Below are positions 24,741-34,800 of a stretch of DNA of 64,000 bases, in pieces. The position numbers and the translations under genes were made by a program. The notes under the pieces were generated by a model. That model saw nothing but the letters and a program-made list of their open reading frames with translations. It ran no database searches and had not been told where the DNA came from. Every line of letters begins with the position of its first letter. Within the stretch, counting starts at the first letter, position 1. The stretch covers positions 9,548,001 through 9,612,000 of the forward strand of contig NZ_JAPEPZ010000001.1 in the NCBI RefSeq assembly GCF_026339875.1, in the 5' to 3' direction. This DNA comes from Streptomyces sp. NBC_01571 (GTDB lineage Bacteria; Actinomycetota; Actinomycetes; Streptomycetales; Streptomycetaceae).

Positions 24741-25970
24741 TTGATCTACTGCGGAATCGACTGGGCCGAGAGGACGCACGACGTCGCCCTGGTCGACGAC
24801 TCGGGCCAGCTGCTGGCCAAACGCCACATCACCGATGACGCGGCTGGCTACAAGATCCTGTTGGAGCTGCTCGCCGAGTACGGCGACACCGAGGAACACC
24901 CGATCCCGGTGGCGATCGAGACCTCCCGCGGTCTGCTGGTCGCCGTGCTGCGGCAGGGCAAGAGGAAGGTCTTCGCGATCAACCCGATGGCCGCCGCCCG
25001 CTACCGCGACCGGCACAGCGTCTCCCGCAAGAAGTCCGACCCGGGCGACGCCCTGGTGCTCGCGAACATCCTGCGCACCGACATGCACGCCCACCGGGCC
25101 TTGCCCGATGACAGCGAACTGGCCCGCGCCATCGCTGTCCTCGCCCGCGCCCAGCAGGACGCCACCTGGAACCGCCAGCAGATTTCCAACCAGCTCCGCT
25201 CCCTGCTGCGCGAGTACTACCCAGCCGCCCTGACGGCGTTCGAGTCGTGGAAGAACGGTCTGTGCCGCCCCGAAGCCCACGAAGTCCTCAAACTGGCTCC
25301 AACTCCCACGCGAGCTGCTCGACTGACTCGCGCCCAGTTCCAAGCCGCCCTCAAGCGAGCCGGCCGCCAACGCGGCATCGAAGCCGAGACCGAACGCCTC
25401 CGTGAGGTCTTCCGCGAGGACCACACCCACCATCCTGCCCTCGTCGAGGACGCGCTCGGCAAGCAGATGCTCGCCCTCCTGGTCCAGCTCCAGGCTGCCT
25501 GCACGGCTGCCGACGACCTCGCCCAGGCGGTGGAGGAAGCTTTCCCTCAGCATCCGGACGCTGAGATCATCCTCAGTTTTCCCGGCCTCGGCGTCCAGCT
25601 CGGCGCCCGGGTGCTCGCTGAGATCGGGGACGACCGCGGCCGTTTCGCCGACGCCCGCGGCCTGAAGGCATACGCCGGCTCCTCGCCCATCACTCGGGCT
25701 TCCGGCAAGAAGTCCAGCATCACCCGCCGCTGGGTCAAAAACGACCGCCTCAACCACGCCGGCTACCTCTGGGCCTTCTCCGCCCTCCGGGCCTCGCCCG
25801 GAGCCATGGCTCACTACCGTCGCCGCCGCGACGAGCATGGGGACTGGCACGCTGCCGCCCAGCGCAACCTCTTCAACCGCATGCTCGGACAGATGTTCCA
25901 CTGCCTCCAGCGACGCGAACTGTTCGATGAGAACACCGCATTCCCAACTGCCTTGGCCGCTGCGGCTTGA
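24741..25970 (+). CDS. IS110-family DEDD recombinase/transposase
   Basis: 409 residues, apparently intact. RuvC-like N-terminal domain with GIDWAERTHDVALVD (Asp), AIETSRG (Glu) and KKSDPGDALVLANIL (Asp pair), then a coiled region, and a C-terminal transposase-20 domain with SFPGLGVQLGARVLAEIGD, LKAYAGSSPITRASGKK (catalytic-serine region) and NHAGYLWAFSAL. The TTG start at 24741 has GGGGAGGA 6 nt upstream. Known relatives are RNA-guided serine/DEDD recombinases without terminal inverted repeats. Confidence 0.9.
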   Translation: MIYCGIDWAERTHDVALVDDSGQLLAKRHITDDAAGYKILLELLAEYGDTEEHPIPVAIETSRGLLVAVLRQGKRKVFAINPMAAARYRDRHSVSRKKSDPGDALVLANILRTDMHAHRALPDDSELARAIAVLARAQQDATWNRQQISNQLRSLLREYYPAALTAFESWKNGLCRPEAHEVLKLAPTPTRAARLTRAQFQAALKRAGRQRGIEAETERLREVFREDHTHHPALVEDALGKQMLALLVQLQAACTAADDLAQAVEEAFPQHPDAEIILSFPGLGVQLGARVLAEIGDDRGRFADARGLKAYAGSSPITRASGKKSSITRRWVKNDRLNHAGYLWAFSALRASPGAMAHYRRRRDEHGDWHAAAQRNLFNRMLGQMFHCLQRRELFDENTAFPTALAAAA

Positions 25971-26192
25971 CGACTTGGGGTCGTGAGGTGTCTATGCGGT
26001 CACAGCACTCGGCGGGATGTCTGCCCGGTCCTGGCGGTAGCGCCGTCAGGTCACTTTCTGGTCGAGCAGTCTGCCTCGGCGGTGGTGCGCGCTGAGTGGC
26101 GGGGGGTCGCCGGAGCGGTGGCGGAGACAGGGAGCGACGACGCCCGTGGCCGCCGGCGCGCGGGCCGCCGCGGGCGGGCCGCCTTGATCCAG

Positions 26193-26327
26193 TAAGGAAA
26201 CTCCTGCGTAACCGCGCTCCGCGCTCAGCGCGATCAGCAGATCGTCGACCAGAAGGGAGCGGGCGACAACTGGAAGGGAGTCGGCCACGGCCTCGCGACC
26301 GAGGTGCAGCAATTCACTGATGCATAA
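26193..26327 (+). pseudogene. C-terminal relic of an unidentified helical protein
   Basis: After a stop at 26193 the frame reads TALRAQRDQQIVDQKGAGDN, then WKGVGHGLATEVQQFTDA and TAA. It has natural codon usage but no start. The surroundings (25971-26192) probably hold the right end of the IS110 element and more debris. Confidence 0.4.
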
Positions 26328-26560
26328 CGCCGCGTCATGGGGCAAAGTGGAACGGAGGAGCGAATGACCGGAACAGCGCCTTCTCAGGGCACACACCCCG
26401 AAGGCGGGCTACGGCACTCGAGTGATGTCGCTTGGTGTCGGAACTATCCGCAGCGGCTCAGGAAGGCACCTCGCGTCGAACCGGAATGTGCTTCGGAGGG
26501 AAATCCACTGTACCGAATGCTTACCGCGCCAGCGGTTTGTTATCGCGTGAGGAGCGCAAG
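26328..26560. other. Upstream region of the isochorismatase-like gene
   Basis: No gene. Base composition falls noticeably below the genome average from here into the next gene. Confidence 0.35.
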
Positions 26561-27208
26561 GTGGATGTGAAGAATAGTGACACGGCGGTTGTGTTCATTG
26601 ACCCGCAGAACGACGTGCTGAGCGAGGGCGGGGCGAACTGGGACGCGGTGGGAGCGAGCGTCACAGAGAACAGGACCGTCGAGAATATGGAGAGAATCTT
26701 CGAGGCGGCTAAGGCGGGCGGATATGAGGTCTTCATCTCGCCCCATTACTTCTTCCCGACCGACAACGGATGGAAAATGAACGGGCCGCTTGAGACAAGC
26801 GAGCTCGAGACCCACACGTTCGCACGGGCGGGACAGCTCGATCTGACCGGGTTCCAAAACTCCGGGGCAGACTGGCTGGACCGCTTCAAGCCCTATATCG
26901 AAGATGGCAGAACGGTGGTCGCCAGCCCGCACAAGGTGTTCGGACCGGAAAGCAATGACTTGGTACTGCAACTGCGCAAGCGCGGAATGCAGAGGATTAT
27001 TCTCGGCGGAATGCTGGCGAACATGTGCGTCGAGTCCCATATGCGGCACCTCATCGAGGAGGGATTTGAGGTCGCCGTGGTAAGGGACGCAACCGCTGGA
27101 CCCCGACACCCCGTCTGGGGCGATGGCTATCAGGCGGCGATCATCAACTACCGTTTCTTCGCCCATGCGTTGCTGTCGACCGACGAAGTACTCGATCGAA
27201 TGCACTGA
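26561..27208 (+). CDS. Isochorismatase-family cysteine hydrolase
   Basis: 215 residues. Catalytic triad of the family: Asp in VVFIDPQND, Lys in VVASPHKVFG, Cys in ILGGMLANMCVESHMRHL with the cis-peptide position before it. The alpha/beta fold order is complete. Family members hydrolyse isochorismate, nicotinamide, N-carbamoyl compounds and other amides; the substrate here is unknown. GTG 26561 is preceded by GAGGAG at 6 nt. Codon usage is less GC-biased than in neighbours (AGA, AAT, TTG, ATA-type choices), suggesting recent acquisition. A hairpin follows the stop. Confidence 0.85.
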   Translation: MDVKNSDTAVVFIDPQNDVLSEGGANWDAVGASVTENRTVENMERIFEAAKAGGYEVFISPHYFFPTDNGWKMNGPLETSELETHTFARAGQLDLTGFQNSGADWLDRFKPYIEDGRTVVASPHKVFGPESNDLVLQLRKRGMQRIILGGMLANMCVESHMRHLIEEGFEVAVVRDATAGPRHPVWGDGYQAAIINYRFFAHALLSTDEVLDRMH

Positions 27209-27235
27209 GGAACTCGCAGCCGGGAAATAACACTC

Positions 27236-27267
27236 GCGCCCGTCCGATAGTTAATTTCAACGGGCGC
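27236..27267 (+). terminator. Hairpin after the isochorismatase-like gene
   Basis: GCGCCCGT and ACGGGCGC form a perfect 8-bp stem around a 16-nt A/T-rich loop, 28 nt past the stop codon. Confidence 0.6.
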
Positions 27268-27410
27268 CGTCGACGGTCGCCGGCCTACTGCGCGGGGAGT
27301 GCCGTGGAAACACGTCTGGCCCATTGTAGCGGGTGCTCGGAAAGGCGTGTCGGTAGCAACAGAGGTTGCGGCCACCAACGAGCGGATTCGTCGGCGCGAA
27401 AGAGGATACT

Positions 27411-27764
27411 GTGGAGTTCCAGCACATCGTGCAGCTGGTCGGTCGAGCCGTTGACGCCGTCGGCGTAGCCATCATAGTCGTGGGAATGCTCTTGGCGACC
27501 GTTCTCGCGACTATCCGGCTCAGCCGCCGACAGGTGGGCGTGTATCGCGGCTATCGCCGTCGCGTCGGGCGGTCGATCCTGCTGGGGCTGGAGTTCCTCG
27601 TAGCCGGCGATATCATCCGTACGGTCGCCGTTGCGCCGACGTACACAAGCGTCGGAGTGCTGGCCGTGATCGTGGGTATCCGCACCTTCCTCAGCTTTTC
27701 TCTCGAGTTGGAGATCACCGGGCGGTGGCCATGGCAAAAGCCGGTGGCCGAAGCCGAAGACTGA
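27411..27764 (+). CDS. DUF1622 membrane protein
   Basis: 117 residues with three hydrophobic segments: AVDAVGVAIIVVGMLLATVLA, RSILLGLEFLVAGDIIRTVAV and YTSVGVLAVIVGIRTFLSFSLELEI, and the signature ILLGLEFLVAGDIIRT/RTFLSFSLELE of DUF1622. These are small inner-membrane proteins of unknown role. GTG start with AGAGG 5 nt upstream. It is separate from the preceding hydrolase, with a terminator between. Confidence 0.85.
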   Translation: MEFQHIVQLVGRAVDAVGVAIIVVGMLLATVLATIRLSRRQVGVYRGYRRRVGRSILLGLEFLVAGDIIRTVAVAPTYTSVGVLAVIVGIRTFLSFSLELEITGRWPWQKPVAEAED

Positions 27765-28040
27765 CCCCGCGTGGCGCCGGCGGCCAGCGGAACGGCGCCA
27801 TCCTGCCGTGAATTCTTGCGCCAGGGCTCAGTCTCACCAAACGTTTCGCACCAATTGCTCGTGCCTCTGTACACGTTGATGATGTTCCTCGTGGCGTATC
27901 CGGCAGGACGGCCCAGGCCAGCGCGAAGTCGGCGACGTCCTCCCAGCCGTCCTGTCCGATGGTGTAGTGGGCCACGCTCGCGCAGCCAGCTGAGGTGTTC
28001 GGCGGGACCGGACGGCGGGGATGCCGAGGATGAGCGGCTC

Positions 28041-28741
28041 AGTACTGCAACGGTTCTTGCCGTGACTGATGGCCAGGTCGTTCGTTGGTGTGGTTATGGG
28101 TGGGGACCTTGCTGATGTCAGGTTGTGGGCGGGTGAGCTCGAGGCGGTGCACGAGCGGTTTGTGCACCGGTTCAACAGGTCGGAGCCGCGGGAGTCGGCG
28201 CTTGCCTATATGCGGGGGCTGGTCGCGCCGCTGGAGCGGAAGAACGGCTGGACGCTGGCGGAGGAGGCCGGGCATGCCGGTCCCGATCGCATTCATCGGC
28301 TGCTGAACCGGATCGAGTGGGACGCTGACGAGGTCCTGGACGACGTGCGGACCTACGTCGTGGAACACCTCGGGGACCGTGAGGCCGTTCTGATCGTCGA
28401 ATGGCACCGGATTCCTGTCAAGTCCGCCGCCATCCCGGCTGGCACCGCCACATGACCCTGGCCATGGCGGCCCACGCCTGCCTCACCGTCCTGCGCGCCC
28501 GCCAGCTGGATCAGGAAAGAGCAGAAACGGATCCTCCCAGCTCATCCACTACAGCCTCGCTGAAATCCGACGGCTGATCACCCGCCTCACGGACCGCCGG
28601 GACACCCCGGTCAGCCACATTCTGCACTGGTCACACTGGCGACGACGACGTCAATACCAAGCCCGCGTCCGCCACTACAAACGACGCGGGCACAGTCCAT
28701 GACATCTACCCAGCACTCAGAGCAAGCACCGTTGCAGTACT
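28041..28741 (+). mobile_element. Internally deleted IS701-family element (701 bp)
   Basis: Ends are inverted repeats: AGTACTGCAACGGTTCTTGC at 28041-28060 against the complement of GCAAGCACCGTTGCAGTACT at 28722-28741 (19 of 20 match). Inside, the N-terminal ~100 codons (28096-28420: GELEAVHERFVHRFNRSEPR..LAPLERKNGWTLAEEAGH..RIEWDADEVLDDVRTYVVEHLGD) are fused to the C-terminus (SLAEIRRLITRLTDRRDTPVSHILHWSHWRRRRQYQARVRHYKRRG). The catalytic centre is gone. It could still be moved by a complete relative. Confidence 0.75.
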
Positions 28742-28797
28742 AGGGCCTGTCCGATGTTGCAGGTCGCGGCTGCGGACGCCATGACCTGCGATACCGA

Positions 28798-29149
28798 TCA
28801 GTCGGGGGCCTTTGCTGGGGCCTCAGCCTCTGGCAGCGCCGGATAGTCGGTCGGGTAGAGCCCGGCAGCGAAGCCGTACACCACATCGCCTCCGCGGGGC
28901 AGTTGCGCGTAGTCGTTGGCGAGTTTCCGCGGTGACGCCGTCGTCCGAGTAGCGCACCATACGGTGTGCCTGGGCCGTACGCGGATCGAGGTCGAATCCC
29001 TCCAACAACGGTTCCATGTCGGGTCGTCTGCGGGCAGTACGTAGCAGGTCGGTGGCATTGTCCTGCCGCAGCTTTTCGTAGGCTTTCGTCTTCTGTCCTG
29101 ACCCCGTCAACAGAGCGATCGCCGCTAACTGGCCGGGCCCTTCCACCAC
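28798..29149 (-). pseudogene. Unidentified protein, frameshifted
   Basis: Reads GQLAAIALLTGSGQKTKAYEKLRQDNATDLLRTARRRPDMEPLLEGFDLDPRTAQAHRMVRYSDDGVTAETR, then a frame change near 28920 and RKLANDYAQLPRGGDVVYGFAAGLYPTDYPALPEAEAPAKAPD. The two halves join smoothly, so this is one gene of ~115 codons broken by a single shift. I do not recognise it. Confidence 0.5.
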
Positions 29150-29185
29150 CGCGGGGCAACTATGCGGGGCCCAGTTTTCTGTTGA

Positions 29186-31723
29186 TCATTCCGGTGGCTT
29201 TGCGGGGATCTGGATGCCGATGAGGCAGGTGTCGTCGTCCGTGTCTGACTTGCTGTAGGTGAGCAGCCGGTCGAGGCGCTGCCCGAGGGCACCGGCGGGG
29301 GTCTCGGCGGTGCGCAGCAGCTGGGTCAGGGAGTCCTGCACGGCGGTGTCGCGGCGCTCGACGAGGCCGTCGGTGTACATGAGCAGTGTGTCACCGGGCT
29401 GTAGTTGAGTCTGGTCTTCTTCGTAGTCCGCGTCTGCCAGGGCGCCGAGCAAGAGGCCCCCGGTCAGGGGCAGGGTGTCCGCCTGGTCGCCGCGGACGAG
29501 GACCGGGGGGAGGTGGCCGGCTCTGGCCCAGCGCATGATGCGGGTGGGCGGGTCGTACAGCGCGCACACCGCGGTCGCGGTGAGGTGGTCGGTGAGGTGG
29601 TGGACGACGTTGTTGAGCCAGGACATCAGCTGGGCGGGGCCGGCGCCGGTCATGGCCAGGCCGCGCAGTGCGTTGCGCAGGACGACCATGCCGGTGGCGG
29701 CTTTGATGCCGTGCCCGGCGACGTCGCCTACGCTCAACAGGACTTGGCCGGTGGGCAGGACGACGGCGTCGTACCAGTCGCCGCCGACCATGGCTTCGGA
29801 TTCGGCGGGCCGGTACCGCACGGCGACCTCGAGGCCGGACACCTCGAGCGGGCCGTGCGCAGGGGGCATGATGGCGTGCTGTAGCTGCAGGGCGAGGCGG
29901 TTGCGTTCGGCGGATTCCTGCTCGGTGTGGGCGAGCTGGTCGCGGGTGGCGGCCAGGGCCACTTCCGTCCAGTGCTGGGAGGAGATGTCCTGGTAGGCGC
30001 CTCGCAGGGCGGCAAGCCGGCCGTCGGAGCTGGTGACGGGTTCGGCCACGACCCGGATGTGCCGGGTGACGCCGTCGGATCGCTGCAGCCGGAAGGCGAC
30101 GCTGGCGGAGCGGCCGTGGTGCACAACAGTGCGCAGGAAGCGGCCGATGGCGACGGCGTCGTCCGGGTGGGCGTGGGCGGCCAGCTCGTGCAGGGACAGC
30201 GGTCCGGCGGCGGGCGGCCGCCCGTAGAGGGCGAACAGCTCACCATTCCAGGTGATGTCGCCGGTGAGCAGGTCTTCCTCAAAGCCGCCGATCCGGCCGA
30301 GGCGTTGTGCGTGCTGCAGGATGCTGGCCAAGCGGGCGGTTTCGTCCTCGATGCGCCAGATCATCAGCAGGCTGTCGCCGTGACGGCTGACGCTGATGTC
30401 GGCGACCGTGCTCAGGGGGACCTGGTCGATGAGGGTGGGCAGCGTCATGCGCCGAGCCCTGAAGGGTTCCCCTGTGGCGTAGACCCTCTCCAGCTGTCCG
30501 AAGAGGTCGCTCGAGCCGACGATCAGGGGGTAGATCTGCAGCAGCAGTGCGCCGGTGAGGGTGCTGCGCGGCCGGCCGGCGGGGTCCTGGAAGTGGCTGT
30601 TGGTGTGGTGGATGCGGAAGTCGGCGAGCCGGCCCACGGTGTCCAGATGGGGGGTCAGGACCAGGGCTGGATCGTGCAGCCCGTCGGCGAGGTGAATGAG
30701 TTCGGTGGCGGCCCCGTCGGGTGCGGAGGCGCCCGGCGAGGGGCTGTCGCCGGTGGGGCGGGTCTCGAGGGTGTGGGCGCACAGGTCGGCCAGCGCCTCG
30801 AGTTGGCGGTGGATGGCGGGGGGCTGCTCGGTGAGCGGCTGGGGCCAGCAGATCTCCAGCACTCCGCTGATGCGGCCGCCGGTGCCCGCGCACAGGGCGA
30901 TGCGCCCGCCGTCCGGGAAGTCGAGGTATCCGATGGAGGGCACGTGTCCGCTCATGGAGGCGATGTGCACGAGGCAGCGGTCGGTCAGGGCGCGCCTGGC
31001 CACGGTGGCGACGCCGGGCGGCACATGGCGCCAGCGTTCGGCTTCGTCGTCGCTGAACCCGGCGTGGCCGCGCAGGGTGAGCGAGCCGTCCGGGCTCGCC
31101 CCCCACACGGCGACGGCCGCGGCGCCCAGCGGGGTCAGAGCGTGCTGCAGCAGGGACTCGGCGACGGCCTGGGTGTCGCCGGCGGCCAGGGCGCCGCTCT
31201 CTGCGGCCCGCAGCCGCACCGCCAGGGACGCGCGGTCGTCTTCGCCGGTGCCGTTGCCGCTGAGCTGGAGGAATTCCAGCGCGATCTGGGCCACCTGGTC
31301 GCGGGCGGCCTGGTTGATGATGTCGGCGGCCAGTTCGAGGTCGGACACACCGGACCGTTCCGCGAGCTTCGCGAGTTGCCGTGCGGCCTGGACGGGCCCG
31401 CAGTGCAGCCGCTCGATCAAGATGCCCTTGGCCAGTTCGATCAGTGCGCGGCCATCCGCGGCGGCCCGGGCGGCCTGCACTTCCTCGTTCAGCCGTGCCA
31501 CGGTCGCGGCCAGGCGGCCCACCGCGACCTGGCCGGTTGCCTGCGCAGCCGGCTCTATCTCCACGCCCGCGGACTCCGCCCGCTGCGGCTGGGCTGGGAC
31601 CAGGCCCGCGTCCTGCGATGAGGCCGCGGTGCCGGGCACGCGCTCGTGCGGACGTGGCCCCTGCCGTGAGCCGTCGGCGAACGCGGCTTCCGCAGGGTCC
31701 TCGGCATACTCGGGTGCGCTCAT
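29186..31723 (-). CDS. ANTAR-GAF-PAS-PP2C (SpoIIE-type) phosphatase
   Basis: 845 residues, no membrane segment. Order: an ANTAR-like module (~70-145; LNEEVQAARAAADGRALIELAKGILIERL and VQAARQLAKLAERSGVSDLELAADIINQA), a GAF domain (~165-330), a PAS-like region (~345-480), a PAS with PAC motif (~485-600; FEEDLLTGDITWNGELFALYG), then a SpoIIE PP2C domain (~620-840) with VGGDWYDAVVLPTGQVLLSVGDVAGHG and LLMYTDGLVERRD. Such enzymes dephosphorylate anti-anti-sigma factors. An ANTAR (RNA-binding antiterminator) at the front is unusual. It lies 110 nt downstream of the poly-HAMP kinase, probably co-transcribed. Start ATG with GAGGAG upstream. Confidence 0.88.
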   Translation of the reverse strand: MSAPEYAEDPAEAAFADGSRQGPRPHERVPGTAASSQDAGLVPAQPQRAESAGVEIEPAAQATGQVAVGRLAATVARLNEEVQAARAAADGRALIELAKGILIERLHCGPVQAARQLAKLAERSGVSDLELAADIINQAARDQVAQIALEFLQLSGNGTGEDDRASLAVRLRAAESGALAAGDTQAVAESLLQHALTPLGAAAVAVWGASPDGSLTLRGHAGFSDDEAERWRHVPPGVATVARRALTDRCLVHIASMSGHVPSIGYLDFPDGGRIALCAGTGGRISGVLEICWPQPLTEQPPAIHRQLEALADLCAHTLETRPTGDSPSPGASAPDGAATELIHLADGLHDPALVLTPHLDTVGRLADFRIHHTNSHFQDPAGRPRSTLTGALLLQIYPLIVGSSDLFGQLERVYATGEPFRARRMTLPTLIDQVPLSTVADISVSRHGDSLLMIWRIEDETARLASILQHAQRLGRIGGFEEDLLTGDITWNGELFALYGRPPAAGPLSLHELAAHAHPDDAVAIGRFLRTVVHHGRSASVAFRLQRSDGVTRHIRVVAEPVTSSDGRLAALRGAYQDISSQHWTEVALAATRDQLAHTEQESAERNRLALQLQHAIMPPAHGPLEVSGLEVAVRYRPAESEAMVGGDWYDAVVLPTGQVLLSVGDVAGHGIKAATGMVVLRNALRGLAMTGAGPAQLMSWLNNVVHHLTDHLTATAVCALYDPPTRIMRWARAGHLPPVLVRGDQADTLPLTGGLLLGALADADYEEDQTQLQPGDTLLMYTDGLVERRDTAVQDSLTQLLRTAETPAGALGQRLDRLLTYSKSDTDDDTCLIGIQIPAKPPE

Positions 31724-31832
31724 CGTGCCGGCGACTCCTCGCAGGACCAGGCGCGTGCCGCCGGCCAGCCAAGGCGGCGACGGCCGGCGGGCACGGATGC
31801 GCGGCTGGAGACGGGAAAGACCAGCATGGTGC

Positions 31833-34800
31833 TCACTGCTCCTTGAGCCAGCGCCGGATGCACGCCACGAGATCGTTGGCGTCCACAGGCTTGGTGACGT
31901 AGTCGCTGGCGCCGGAGGCAAGGCTCTTGTCCCGGTCTCCCGGCATGGCCTTCGCGGTCACCGCGATGACCGGCAGGTCCACGTACTCGGGCATCTGCCG
32001 TATCTCGGCGGTCGCGGCGTAGCCGTCCATCTCCGGCATCATCACATCCATCAAGATCAGATCGATCTCGGGATGCGCCTTCAGGCACTCGATCCCCTTA
32101 CGGCCGTCCTCGGCGTGCAGAACACGCATACCGTGCAGTTCCAGGATCCCGGAGAGGGCGTAGAGGTTGCGGGCGTCGTCATCGACGACCAGCACGGTGC
32201 AGCCCTGCAAGTGCTCATCGAGGGTGTCGAGCCGAGGCTGCCGGCTCTCCTCGCTGCGTACCAGCGCCACCACGTCTCCCGGCTGCTCGGCCGACAGATG
32301 CAGGGCGATGCGCTCGCGCAGTTCGTCCAGGCTGCCCAGGACTTCCAGCGAACGCCCGGCCGCCCGAGCCCGAAGTGCCTGCTCCAGGTCCGCGCCGAGC
32401 TGACGGTTGCTGTGCGCGAGCACGGGCACGTGCCGCAGTGCCTCATCACCGTCCATCGCGTCGAGGAAGGCCCCTGCCTGGCCCTCGGCCATGTCCAGCT
32501 CCAGCACGACGCAGTGGAAGGGCTCGGCCGCCAGTGCGGCGGCAGCTTCCTGGGCTCCGACCGTCGTGATCACCTCGACGTGGCCATGGCGATCGGATGT
32601 TCCAGGGCTTCCCTCAAGCCCGACCGCGCTTTCGGCGACCAGCGACAGCAGGCCGCGCTGGCGCTCTTCGATCACCAGCAGCCGACGCGGCTGCCCCTGC
32701 CCCGGAGCCTGTTCCGCGGGGGCAGACAGCTCCCGATTCGCTGGCAGCGCACTGGTTACCTCCCCGGGGGCCGGCATGCCCTGCTCGTCGGCCGGGGTCT
32801 GGTCGAGGAAGTCACCGCGTGCGGCCGGCAGGTACAACGTGAAGGTGCTGCCCCGGCCGGGCGTGCTCTGGGCGGTGAGAGCGCCGCCCAGGAGATGGGC
32901 GATCTCGCGACTGATGGACAGCCCCAGCCCGGTGCCCCCGTATTTGCGGCTGGTGGTCCCGTCCGCCTGCTGGAACGCGCCGAAGATCGTCTCCAGGTGC
33001 TGGGCTGCGATGCCGATCCCGGTGTCCTTGACCCGGAAGGCCACCACCGGCCCGTCCCGGTGCACACCGGCGGGTACCTCCTCCTCGCCGGCCGACTCGA
33101 TGCACAGCTCGATACCCCCGCGCTCGGTGAACTTGATCGCGTTCGAGATCAGGTTGCGCAGCACCTGCCGCAGCCGGGCATCGTCGGTGACCAGATCCGA
33201 GGGCACCCGGGAGGCGGAGGCGATGGCGAAGGACAGGCCCTTCTGTGTGGTCATCGGGCGGAACGTCGCCTCGATGTAGTCCAGCAGCCCGCGCAGCGGG
33301 ACCTGCTCGAGGTTGATGTCCATCTTCCCGGCCTCGACCTTGGACAGGTCCAGGATGTCGTTGATCAGCTGGAGCAGGTCGGAGCCGGCCGAGTGGATGA
33401 TGCCCGCGTACTCCACCTGCTTCGGCGTCAGGTTGCGCGAGGGGTTCTGGGCGAGCAACTGGGCCAGGATGAGCAGGCTGTTGAGCGGGGTGCGCAGCTC
33501 GTGGCTCATGTTGGCCAGGAACTCCGACTTGTACTTCGACGCCAAAGACAGCTGCTGGGCGCGGTCCTCCAGCTCCTGGCGGGCCTGCTCGATCTGCAGA
33601 TTCTTGCCTTCGATGTCGCGGTTCTGCGAGGCCAGGAGCTGGGCCTTGTCCTCCAGCTCCGCGTTGGAGCGCTGCAGTTCCTCCTGCTGCACCTGCAGTT
33701 CCTCGGAGCGGGCCTGGAGTTCCCCGGTCAGCCGCTGGGACTCCTCGAGCAGTTCATCGGTGCGAGCGTTGGCGAGGATGGTGTTGACGTTCACGCCGAG
33801 CGTTTCCGCGAGCCGCTCGAGGAAGTCGCGGTGGATGGAGGTGAAGGGCGTGAAGGACGCCAGTTCGATCACGCCGAGCACCTGGTCCTCCACCGCAATG
33901 GGCAGCACGATCAGTCCGCCCGGGGTGGCCTTGCCCAGTCCGCTGGAGATGCCGATGTACTCGCCGGGCACCCCCTCGGCGGTGATGACGCGGCGGCTGC
34001 GGGCCGCCTGGCCCACCAGCGACTCACCCAGCGTGAACCGGTCGTGGCCGTCGATGCCGGCGGGCCGGCCGTAGGAGCCCACGAGCCTGAGTTCCGTACC
34101 GCCCGGGGTGTCTTCGGCCAGGTAGAACGCGCCGTACTGCGCCGACACCAGCGGGGTGAGATCCTCCATGACCAGCTCGGCCACCACCGACAGGTCGCGG
34201 TGGCCCTGCATCAGGCCGGAGATGTGCGCCAGGCTGGACTTGAGCCAGTCCTGTTCCTGGTTGGCCTGAGTCGTTTCCCTGAGGGACCCGACCATGGCGT
34301 TGATGTTGTCCTTGAGTTCGGCGACCTCGCCGGAGGCTTCCACGGTGATCGAGCGGGTCAGGTCGCCCTCGGCGACCGCGCTGGCCACCTCCGCGATCGC
34401 CCGCACCTGGCTGGTCAGGTTCCCGGCGAGTTCGTTGACGTTCTCCGTCAACCGCTTCCACGTGCCCGAGACGCCCTCGACCTCTGCCTGACCGCCGAGG
34501 CGGCCCTCGCTGCCCACTTCACGTGCCACACGGGTGACCTCGGCGGCGAACGAGGACAGCTGATCCACCATCGTGTTGATGGTGGTCTTCAGTTCCAGGA
34601 TCTCCCCGCGCGCATCGACGTCGATCTTCTTGGACAGGTCGCCGTTGGCGACCGCGGTTGTCACCTGGGCGATGTTGCGGACCTGGCCGGTGAGGTTGTT
34701 CGCCATCGAGTTGACGTTGTCGGTCAGGTTCTTCCAGGTCCCGGCGACGTTCGGCACCCTCGCCTGGCCGCCGAGCCGGCCCTCGGTGCCGACCTCACGT

